From positions 3,844,001 through 3,908,000 of the forward strand of contig NZ_CP026377.1 of assembly GCF_002953195.1 (NCBI RefSeq): a stretch of DNA of 64,000 nt, read 5' to 3'. Below are positions 54,035 to 64,000 of this stretch, in pieces. Under the pieces are notes generated by a model. It was not told where the DNA came from. It worked only from the letters and a program-made list of their open reading frames with translations, and searched no databases. Source of the DNA: Mixta gaviniae. Lineage in GTDB: Bacteria; Pseudomonadota; Gammaproteobacteria; Enterobacterales; Enterobacteriaceae. Within the stretch, counting starts at the first letter, position 1; each line of letters starts with the position of its first letter. The position numbers were made by a program, and so were the translations under genes.

Positions 54035-54736
54035 TCAGGAGCGGGAGAGCAAATCGCCGCTGTATTTAAACAGTTCATTATCAGAGCGCAGCCCCAGTTT
54101 CCTGAGTGCCGACTGTTTCTGCCCGCTGACGGTTTTGCGGCTGCGTTTAAATTTAACGGCGATCTGCGAAACGCTCATGCCATTTAAAAAGCAGCGGATC
54201 ACTTCTACTTCGCGCGGGCTAAGCAGCTTCACCTTTTCGTAGAGCGATCCTTTCTGTGCGGCATCCAGCGGCTTGCTGCGCGACGCCTCATCAATCACAT
54301 AGAGATCTTCTATCTCATAAGCCATATCGCGCGACAGCCAGTTGCGCCCCATGCCTACCTGGCGAATCGCCAGCACCATTTCACTCATATCCTGACTTTT
54401 GCCAATAAACCCTTTTACGCCCGCGTTTAATACCATTTTTACCACCGCAGGGCTTTCCAGTGCGGAGAAGATCAGGATATTCAGACGCGGGAAATGGTTA
54501 CGCAGCTGCTTAATTAATGCCAGCCCATCCAGTTCGCGCTCGCCAAGTAAAAAATCGAGTACCAGCACGTCGAGCTGTAAATCAGCCAATTCGTTAACCA
54601 GCTGCTGGCTGGAGCCAAAAGTATTCACCAGCGTTATCTCCGGATCGGCGCTGACGCAAATTTCAAAAGCCGCGCGGATCATCGGATGATCGTCCAGTAG
54701 CGCAACCCGTAAAGGCCGGGCGATGGTTTTCGTCAT
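54035..54736 (-). CDS. LuxR-family response regulator (EvgA-like)
   Basis: A 233-residue response regulator. Seen: receiver domain with DDHPMIRAAFE and the phosphorylation Asp in VLVLDFLLG near residue 60, and a C-terminal LuxR-type HTH (LSPREVEVIRCFLNGMSVSQ, RSRKTVSGQKQSALRKLG). It is divergent from the EvgS-like kinase with a 509-bp gap, whereas E. coli evgA-evgS is co-directional. The kinase partner is inferred. Confidence 0.82.
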   Translation of the reverse strand: MTKTIARPLRVALLDDHPMIRAAFEICVSADPEITLVNTFGSSQQLVNELADLQLDVLVLDFLLGERELDGLALIKQLRNHFPRLNILIFSALESPAVVKMVLNAGVKGFIGKSQDMSEMVLAIRQVGMGRNWLSRDMAYEIEDLYVIDEASRSKPLDAAQKGSLYEKVKLLSPREVEVIRCFLNGMSVSQIAVKFKRSRKTVSGQKQSALRKLGLRSDNELFKYSGDLLSRS

Positions 54737-55245
54737 ATTTTCACTCCTTGAATTATTGCCGATGCGCAGTTGCCTGGTTTGATCGCTTAATACACGCCAT
54801 TGCGGCGGTTGTAAGGCTGCGCCAGCTATTTTATTAATATTTCGTGGTATGGCGTTCTGTTCAGCGCCGCGTTGGCCCTATCCATGAGCATTCCGGCCTG
54901 GCTGATCTTTAAGCTGATTATCAACCCCTGCTTTTTCCATTATGCGATGCTTTTATTCGCGGTAGGTCGCAAAAAGTTGAGACAATTCCTGATACTTTTA
55001 GCATAAAAATAAACGCACCGATAGAGTGTGAAAGCGCCATTTTCTTTTTTATGGAAGTGTAAGAGCTGCTTCACAATACAAGAAACGTCTCAAATATCGG
55101 CCGCTATTTCTTCGCCAGCTAGGTTTCAAACGGGAAAATAATTATTATCTTCAGTAAACTCGCAAAATAAAAAAGGCGCTAACTAAGATATTACTTTGCG
55201 CCGGTTTATTATTTACGCCAATAGCGCATTATCAGGATCAGATTA
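54737..55245. promoter_or_regulatory. Divergent control region between the response regulator and kinase
   Basis: A 509-bp gap carrying both promoters. It also contains a short frame at 54884-55006 (40 codons, MSIPAWLIFKLIINPCFFHY), which looks like a hydrophobic fragment, perhaps the tail of a vanished membrane gene. I do not call it a gene. Confidence 0.4.
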
Positions 55246-58200
55246 ATGATAAAAAGGAATTTATGCTTTTACACGTTTTTATTGTTGCTCCATTTTTCCA
55301 CGCTGGCGCAGCCGCAGGAATTAACGCTTCAGGTGAATGCCGATATCGTTATTCCGCCAAAAGAAGAGATCCGGCAATTAAACCACCTCCATTATCCCGC
55401 CCTATTACGTATCGGCATTCCCGGCCCGCCGCGACCGCCGGTTTATCATAACAGGGAGCCTGATAAATTCGAGGGTATCGCTGCCGACTACCTCGGCGCG
55501 TTAAAAAGAATGCTGGGCGTAGAGCTGCAAATCGTCGCCTACGCCACGCCCGCCGAAGCGATGCAGGCGCTGCGCGAACAGCAGCTGGATATGCTGGCCT
55601 TCTATAATCCGCATCTGTACGGCGCCGACGGCGTTATCGCCACCACGCCCTGGCTGCTCGATCATCCGGTGATTATCCAGCACGACCACGCGCTACGTGG
55701 CAGCAACCCGGAGGATCGGCCGGTACTCGCCTGGGCCGACGCGCCCGCCTTTGCGCAGCAGTTGCAGCAGCACTTTCCCGGAATGCGGCTGGCGCATTTT
55801 CCGGGCCCGGAGGCGGCGCTCGCCGCCGTCGCGTTCGGCCAGGCTGACGCCATGTGGGGCAGCGCGGCCAGCATCGAATTTCTGCGCCGCTACGGCTACG
55901 GCAGCCTGATTAGCCTGACCGCCAGCCGCTCTATTCCCGATATGAATCTCGCCTTCGGCGTGGCCGCCGCACAGCCGCAGCTGGCGCAGGCCGTGGATAT
56001 CGCACTGCAAAGTATTCCGCTCTCCGGCCGTCAGCGCATTATGGCGCGCTGGGGGCTTGATTCGACATTCGTACTGAAGGCGAATCCGCTGATGCTGAAT
56101 GCCGAAAACGAGCTTTGGCTACAGCAACATCCCACCGTTCCCGTCGCGCTGGATCACGGCGCAGCGCCGCTGCTGATTAATAACGGCCATAACCCGCCGG
56201 AAGGGATCGGCGCTGAATTTCTGCGGCTGATCGGCGAGCGCGCCGGCGTGCAATTTATCTATGTCGATCGGGCCGGCCTCGATAGCCCGCCGCTGCTCTA
56301 TCCTGCCGAACTGGCGCCCGACACGCCCGATCCGGCGCTGATCTATTCACGGCCATATATCGTCACGCCCTGGGTAATGGTGCAGCGCCATCACGATATG
56401 CCGGCGGCTTCGCTGTCGCAGCTGCGCGATACGCTGCTGGCGCTGGAAAAGCGCAGCCCAATGCTGGAGTGGCTGAAACGGCGCGATCCCGGCTATAAGG
56501 TGCGGCTGGTTGAGAGTGCGCAGCAGGCGTTCGCACTGCTGGCGCAGGGAGAGGTCGACGCGATTATTCAGCCCAAGCTGGTGGCCGATTATCAGATCAA
56601 CAACGGCTACGCCGGCCGGCTGCGCATCGTTCGCACGATCGGCGATCGGCCTGCCCGCTATGTGATGGCGACGCCGCGCGAAAACAGCGAGCTGATGCAT
56701 ATCATCAATAAAGCGCTGGCCGGGATTTCCCGCGTGACCCAGGAGAAAATCGTGCTGCGCTGGCAGAACGCCCATCACGCCACAGGCGACGGCAACGGGC
56801 TCTACTATCACCGCCTGCTGATTAAAATCGCCCTGGTCGTAGGGCTGATCGCCCTGCTGGCACTGCTGTGGAACCGTCATCTGCAGCGTACTATCCGCGA
56901 GCGCACCCGCGTTGAACAGGCGTTGAAAAACCAGTTAACCTTTTCCAATACGCTGTTCGACGAATCACCGGTGGTGATGTACGTGCGCGATCGCGATATG
57001 CGGCTGCTGCACTGCAATAAAGCGTATGTCGATTTTCTGCAGCAGCCGCGCGAGCGCCTGCTCGGCGCCACGCTGGAAGCGCTGCCCGCGGATTTCGAGG
57101 GCGCGCAAACGCTGCAGGCGATCTATGCGCAAACCTTTCGCGACGGGCAGCCGCTGGTGCAGGATCTTACGCTGCGCTATCAGGGGCGCGATTACTATAC
57201 GCTGCACTGGGCGCTGCCCTATCGCGATCACGCCGATAATATTGTCGGCATCATCGGCGGCTGGCTCGATATTACTGAGCGCTACGCGTTACTCAACGCG
57301 CTGGAGAAAGCCAAAGAGGAGGCGGACCGCGCTAACGCCTTCAAAAGCCGTTTCCTGGCCAACACCAGTCACGATATCCGCACCCAGCTGCATGCCATTA
57401 TCGGCCTGCTGGAGCTGGAGATACGCCGCTCTTCGCAGCCGCCCGGCCCGAATATCGCCGCGGCCTATGAATCAGCCACCGCGCTGCAAAGCCTGATCGG
57501 CAACGTGCTGGATCTGTCGAAAATCGAATCCGGCGTGTTCCAGCCGGAGCCGGCCTGCGCCAACCTGGTCACGATTATCGACCAGCTGTTTACGCTGTTC
57601 CGCAGCAAAGCAGACGCGCGCGGCCTGCGCTTCAACAAGCTGATCGCCGTAGAAGATCCCTGCGTGCTGATCGACGCCACCATGTTCAACCAGATCGCCG
57701 CCAACCTGCTGAGTAACGCGCTGAAGTTTACCCGCGTCGGCGAAGTAGAGATCGCGCTGCTGCAGACTCGCGCCGCTTCCCAGAGCGAACGCGGCGGCTA
57801 CCTGCTGCGCGTCAGCGATACCGGCTGCGGCATCCGCCCGCACGATCTGCCAAAAATCTTCGAGCCCTTCGTACAGGCGGGCGATCGTCAGACCCAACAG
57901 GCGGGCACCGGGCTGGGCCTGAGTATCTGTCGCCACCTGGCGCGTCTGCTGGATGGCGATATCAGCGTTGAAAGCGAGCCTGGCGTCGGCTCGGTATTTC
58001 TCTTCCGCTTTACCGCCCCACTCGCTCAGCCGCCGGCGAGCCCCCCCGCCGCCGCCGTATCCGCTGACCACCGCGCGCGGCAGATTCTGGTGGTCGAAGA
58101 TCACGCCCCTAACCGCCTGCTGCTGGTGCAGCAGCTAAGCTGGCTGGGGCATCAGGTGACGGAAACCGAGCGGGCGACGCAGGCGCTTGAGCTGTGGGAA

Positions 58201-58793
58201 CAGCAGAAGACCCGCTTCGATCTGATCATTACCGACTGTCATATTCCGGGCATGGACGGCTTCGCCTTTACGCGCCTGCTGCGTCAGCGCGAAGCGGAGC
58301 TGGGCATCGGGCCGGTGGTGATTATCGGCCTGACCGCCTCGGCGGAGAAGGCGATCCAGCAGCGCTGCCTGGAGGCGGGGATGAACTGCTGCCTGTTTAA
58401 GCCCGCCAATATTGAGACACTGAGCAGCTTTATCGCCAGCTCGGTGCCGGCTGGGCCCGCCGCGCCGCCAGAGGGGGGCTTGCTTGATCATCTGAGCGCG
58501 GTCGATCCCGCCGCCTGCGGCAAGCTGATCGAAAGCGCCGTCGAAAGCCACCGGGCGCTGGCGCAGCAGCTACAGGCGTGTCATCAGCACAGCGAACTCA
58601 CCGCGCTGGCGCATACGCTGAAAGGGGGGCGCGGCTGCTGAACGCCGTACGGCTGGAGCGCCTTTGCCAGCAGCTGGAAAACAGCCAGAGCGGCGATCGG
58701 CTGCTTGAGGCGCTGCGCCAGGATGTGGCGAATGAGGTTCAGGTGCTGGAAACACAGCTGCTGACACGGCTGAATAAGTTAAAGCGCGCTTAA
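55246..58793 (+). CDS. EvgS/BvgS-type hybrid sensor kinase, frameshifted in the Hpt domain
   Basis: A very large sensor kinase. Seen in order: two periplasmic solute-binding (SBP_bac_3) domains (about 50-270 and 290-505), a membrane segment near 525-545 (KIALVVGLIALLALLW), a PAS domain (about 560-680), the histidine kinase with NTSHDIRTQ (His near 708) and ATP-binding domain, a receiver (IITDCHIPGMDG, Asp near 996), and an Hpt domain with LAHTLKGG (His near 1122). The frame stops at 58641 just after that His; one extra G in the run at 58624-58629 restores ARLLNAVRLERLCQQLENSQ and the end at 58793. Either a real truncation or a homopolymer error. Confidence 0.83.
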
Positions 58794-58819
58794 ACGCGCG
58801 CCTCTGCCGCCTCGCTTGC

Positions 58820-58848
58820 CGGGCCGCCCTAAGCGGCCCGCTTTTTTG
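58820..58848 (+). terminator. Rho-independent terminator after the kinase gene
   Basis: Stem CGGGCCGC / GCGGCCCG with a short CCTAA loop, followed by CTTTTTT. Confidence 0.85.
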
Positions 58849-58935
58849 ATATATCTCACAGCCCGGCTTGCCGGCGCTTTTCTTTCTGCGCGCGATCGCT
58901 ACAGTCAACTCATCCGACCACCAACAAAATATTAA

Positions 58936-60969
<2,034 letters not shown>

Positions 60970-61023
60970 GCGAGCGCCTTGCTACAGGCCAGCGCGCCTC
61001 GCCTCAGCGAACCGGCGTCAGCC

Positions 61024-62148
61024 TCAGCGCAGCTTAACGGATCGCAGCACCACGAATTTTTTATTGGCGTCGATCAGCGTGCAGTTGCCGAATAGCTTTT
61101 TCATTTTGCGGTAGTAATCCAGGTGGCGGTTGCCGACGATGCGCAGCTCGCCGCCATACTGCAGGCAGCGGCGCGCATCGCGGAACATCTGCCAGGCGAT
61201 ATGATCGGTGACCGCGCTCTGCTGGTGGAACGGCGGGTTGCACAGCACCGCGTGCAGGCGATCGGCCGGGAAGCCGCTCAGCGCGTTGCCCACCTGAAAA
61301 TGGCTGCGCGCCATATCTTGCGGCCGGTTAATCTCCACGTTCATCCGGCTGGAGGCGACCGCCATCCACGACTCATCAAAGAAATGCACTTCCGCCTCCG
61401 GGTTCATCTCCAGCGCCAGCAGGCCGATCAGGCCGTTGCCGCAGCCGAGATCGACGATTTCGCCATTAATGTTATCCGGCAGGTGCTGCATAAAAAAGCG
61501 CGCGCCGATATCCAGCCCGTTACGGGAGAAAACATTCGCGTGGTTATGGATCTGGTAAGGCGTATTGTCGAGCGGCCAGCTCAGGGTCGCCGGCTGAGGC
61601 GGCAGCGTCGGCGCGGCCCAGCTGCTGTAAACCAGACGCGCTTTTTTCCACGCCAGCGAGGTTTTTGTCGGGCCGAGGATGCGTTCGAACAGCTGCAGCG
61701 TGGAGGTATGGATATCCTTCGCGCGCGCGCCGGCGATAATCACCGTCTCCGGCGTGACCACCTCGCGCAGTTGACGCAGCTGATGCTCAAGCAGCGCCAG
61801 CGAGCGCGGAATTTTAATCAGCACGCAGCCTGGCGCGGCGGGCAGCGGCGCCAGGCTATCGAGCAGCACCACGCGATCTTCGTCCAGCTCATTGTCGCGC
61901 AGATTCTGGCGCGTCGCCTGCTGGCTAATCCATGAGTCGCTAATGCTATAAAGCGGGCGATCCAGCGCGCAGGCGAGCGCGCCGAAGCTGTCGTTGAACA
62001 CCAGCAGCGGCCCCTGCTCCGGCGCAGGCAGCGTCTGCTGCAGCAGATATTCATCCGCCGCATCCCACGCCTGCAGCGGGTTTTCTTCCTGCATACGCGG
62101 GAAGCGGTGTAAGGTCAGGGTGCGTTGGCTCAGTTCTAATTGGCTCAT
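61024..62148 (-). CDS. rlmG: 23S rRNA m2G1835 methyltransferase
   Basis: A 374-residue rRNA methyltransferase of the RlmG family that modifies G1835 of 23S rRNA. Seen: an N-terminal degenerate methyltransferase half and a C-terminal catalytic half with the SAM motif [17 protein letters not shown] and the catalytic NPPF in [11 protein letters not shown]. Gene neighbours fadH and ygjP support the assignment. It converges on fadH. Confidence 0.93.
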   Translation of the reverse strand: MSQLELSQRTLTLHRFPRMQEENPLQAWDAADEYLLQQTLPAPEQGPLLVFNDSFGALACALDRPLYSISDSWISQQATRQNLRDNELDEDRVVLLDSLAPLPAAPGCVLIKIPRSLALLEHQLRQLREVVTPETVIIAGARAKDIHTSTLQLFERILGPTKTSLAWKKARLVYSSWAAPTLPPQPATLSWPLDNTPYQIHNHANVFSRNGLDIGARFFMQHLPDNINGEIVDLGCGNGLIGLLALEMNPEAEVHFFDESWMAVASSRMNVEINRPQDMARSHFQVGNALSGFPADRLHAVLCNPPFHQQSAVTDHIAWQMFRDARRCLQYGGELRIVGNRHLDYYRKMKKLFGNCTLIDANKKFVVLRSVKLR

Positions 62149-62232
62149 GGATTCCTCGGCGTGGTACTATTGCGCATCTTTTCGCCCCGAAAGCGGGGGC
62201 GCAGTATACTGCCTTTTTATTCGAGTCGCGTC

Positions 62233-62736
62233 ATGTCGTCGTTAATTTATCTTCAGGGCTATCCCGATACGCTGCTGCGTCAGGTGCAGACCCTTATCGA
62301 TCAGCAGCGCCTCGGCGAAGTGCTGGAAAAACGCTATCCCGGAATGCACGGCATCACCAGTGATAAAGCGCTGTATGACTACACGCTGGCACTGAAAAAC
62401 CGCTACTTACGCAACGCTGCGCCGCTGAACAAGGTGATCTATGACAGCAAAATCCGCGTGATGAAACATGCGCTCGGCCTGCATACCGCCGTGTCGCAGA
62501 TTCAGGGCGGCAAGCTGAAGGCGAGAGCAGAAATCCGCGTCGCCACCCTGTTCCGCCAGGCGCCGGAAGCGTTTTTGCGCATGATCGTGGTGCATGAGCT
62601 GGCGCATATTAAAGAGAAAGATCACAACAAGGCGTTTTATCAGCTCTGCTGCCATATGGAGCCGGCCTATCACCAGCTGGAGTTCGATACCCGGCTGTGG
62701 CTGACGCACCAGGCGCTGCAGGGCAACGCCGGCTAA
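62233..62736 (+). CDS. ygjP: YgjP-family metal-dependent hydrolase
   Basis: A 167-residue YgjP-type predicted metalloprotease from ATG 62233 (MSSLIYLQGYPDTLLRQVQT); the frame extends to 62140 but that would overlap the rlmG start. Seen: the zinc motif HELAH (VVHELAHIKEKDHN). It is divergent from rlmG. The physiological substrate is unknown. Confidence 0.88.
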   Translation: MSSLIYLQGYPDTLLRQVQTLIDQQRLGEVLEKRYPGMHGITSDKALYDYTLALKNRYLRNAAPLNKVIYDSKIRVMKHALGLHTAVSQIQGGKLKARAEIRVATLFRQAPEAFLRMIVVHELAHIKEKDHNKAFYQLCCHMEPAYHQLEFDTRLWLTHQALQGNAG

Positions 62737-62737
62737 G

Positions 62738-64000
62738 TCAGATAAAATCTTTCGCCTTCCTGATCAGGCTGGTTTTGGTCAGCGCGCCGAGGTATTTGCG
62801 ATCCTGCGGATTGTTCAACACCGGCAGGCGCTCCAGCGTCACCTGCGCGAACGCTTCCCATCCCTCGCGAATGGTCTGATTGCGGAATACGCACGGGAAC
62901 TGGCCATCCATCACCAGAATTACCGGTGAATCAAGCGTCAGCTCACGATCCAGGATCTTGCGCGAAATGTCATGAATCGATACCGCGCCGAGAAAGTGGC
63001 CCAGATCGTTGATCACATAGACATAGCGCTCCTTCTTCAGCGAGCTGACCGCCAGCGCGCGGCCGACCGACTCATGCGGCTGCAGCGCCGCGCCTGGCAC
63101 GATAAACTGCTCAATCACCCCATTATCGAAATCGAGCTTGGCATCGGCGCGGTTAAAATGCTGCGTCACCACCGGATAGGTGCTGGCGGCCTGTAAGCGC
63201 CAGGCGAGCATAGCCGCCAGCACGCTGGCGATCATCACCGGGAACAGCAGGCTGCTGTTCAGCGTCATCTCCAGCACCATCAGCATCGCCATCAGCGGCG
63301 CCTGGCTTACCGCCGCCAGCATCGCCGCCATACCCACCACGGCGAACAGCAGCGCATTGCCGGCCGGCAGCCCCGCCTGCAGCGCCAGCGTGGCGAGGAT
63401 AACCCCCAGCAGCGCACCCACCAGCAACGACGGGGTAAACAGCCCCCGACCGCGTTCGATCCCACCGACAGCGCCGTCGCCGCCATTTTCAACACCAGCA
63501 GCAGCGCCAGCGCCGGCAGCAAATAGCGTCCCGCCATAATATTAACGATGACCTCGTAGCCGTTGCCGAGGATATCGGTAGAGACGATCGCCAGCGCCCC
63601 CACCAGCGCGCCGCCCAGCCCGAGACGCAGCGGCAGGTTGGTTACCCTGGCGAACAGCCGCCGGCTGCGGCCAATCAGCGTAAGCATCGCCCAGCCGAGC
63701 AGGCCGGCCAGCAGGCCGACTGCCACCGTCAGCAGCAGCGTAGTCGGACTTAGCTGAAACTGTGCTTCGACAAAGGGATAGAGCGCGTTGCGATAGCCAA
63801 GCGACCACATGGTCATCACCGCCGTCGCCGCCGCGATAATCAGCGGGATCATGCGCTGCAGCGCGGTGATGCCGAAGGCGATCTCCGCCACGAAGATCGC
63901 CGAGGCGAGCGGCGCATGGTAGACCGAAGCCAGCCCGGCGGCGGCGGCCATGGCGACAATTTCGCTGTTGCTGAGCGCGGTCGATTTAAAGCAGAAGCGG
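62738..64000 (-). CDS. ClC-family chloride channel/transporter with CBS domains, partial and frameshifted
   Basis: The 3' part of a voltage-gated-type ClC protein with two C-terminal CBS domains (from ERYVYVINDLGHFLGAVSIH). The start lies beyond the right edge. Visible upstream: VYHAPLASAIFVAEIAFG and other membrane helices. The frame breaks near 63443-63447 (+ strand CCCCC): with one more G the minus strand reads VGGLFTPSLLVGALLGVILA, the family sequence; as given it reads VGGCLPRRCW and the frame ends at 63307. The downstream part is in the other frame to 62738. Probably a homopolymer error or a real frameshift. Confidence 0.85.

Noticed and set aside
54884..55006. 40-codon hydrophobic frame in the regulator-kinase gap
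   Set aside because: It could be a tail fragment of a lost membrane gene, but there is no Shine-Dalgarno and similarity is too weak to call.

Overview
The window looks like a chromosomal segment of a gamma-proteobacterium of the Enterobacterales, most likely Erwiniaceae (Pantoea/Mixta/Erwinia-like). The basis is the fadH - rlmG - ygjP order at 58.9-62.7 kb, the high-GC backbone with enteric-type genes, and the P2/186-family prophage genes. Genus is inference. About 39.6-64 kb is ordinary chromosome; about 1-39.5 kb is accessory DNA.

The accessory part is a stack of integrative elements. A 50-bp exact direct repeat (19014-19063 and 35029-35078) carries the 3' part of a tRNA-Ile2(CAU)-type gene, from the anticodon arm to CCA. 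Neither copy has the 5' half of the tRNA, so the intact gene should lie left of the window. Element A (<1-19.0 kb) is a defence island. It holds a LeoA/LeoBC dynamin pair (Eleos-type), a 1893-aa DUF4011-type helicase-nuclease, a type IB restriction-modification operon (hsdR-hsdM-hsdS) with an appended DUF91/NucS-like nuclease, two small proteins, and a P4-type integrase beside the first repeat. Element B (19.0-35.0 kb) is a gutted P2-like prophage with a 186-like control module (CI, Apl, CII, Fil). It keeps ogr, R, Q, a cos-like region and int. Most structural genes are deleted, A is broken by a frameshift and a stop, and S is frameshifted.

Element B carries three cargo modules: a regulator + muramidase + LprI-like inhibitor set between V and S, a lone P-loop ATPase between Q and cos (the P2 accessory hotspot), and a DUF262 + HEPN pair between int and the attachment repeat. 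A perfect LexA box precedes a small gene with an amber stop. Element C (35.0-37.3 kb) is a wreck of a second P2-like prophage (D, an H-U chimera, a Q fragment, a cos-like stretch). It is followed by AT-rich unknown genes and an orphan toxin-immunity relic (37.4-39.5 kb).

The right half contains two LysR regulators, a tautomerase, a DMT exporter, an Exc2-type lipoprotein, a hydroxyacid dehydrogenase + MFS pair, a GNAT acetyltransferase, a MASE1-GGDEF diguanylate cyclase, a SulP transporter with a carbonic anhydrase, a YfiH/PgeF-like protein, a divergent EvgA/EvgS-like two-component pair, fadH, rlmG, ygjP and a ClC channel running off the edge.

Several otherwise well-preserved genes (phage A, H and D, the toxin relic, the EvgS-like kinase and the ClC channel) are each broken by one missing base, mostly in a homopolymer run. 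Part of the apparent gene decay may therefore be a sequencing or assembly artefact. The in-frame stops in A, D, the LexA-controlled gene and the immunity relic are point changes and are more likely real.
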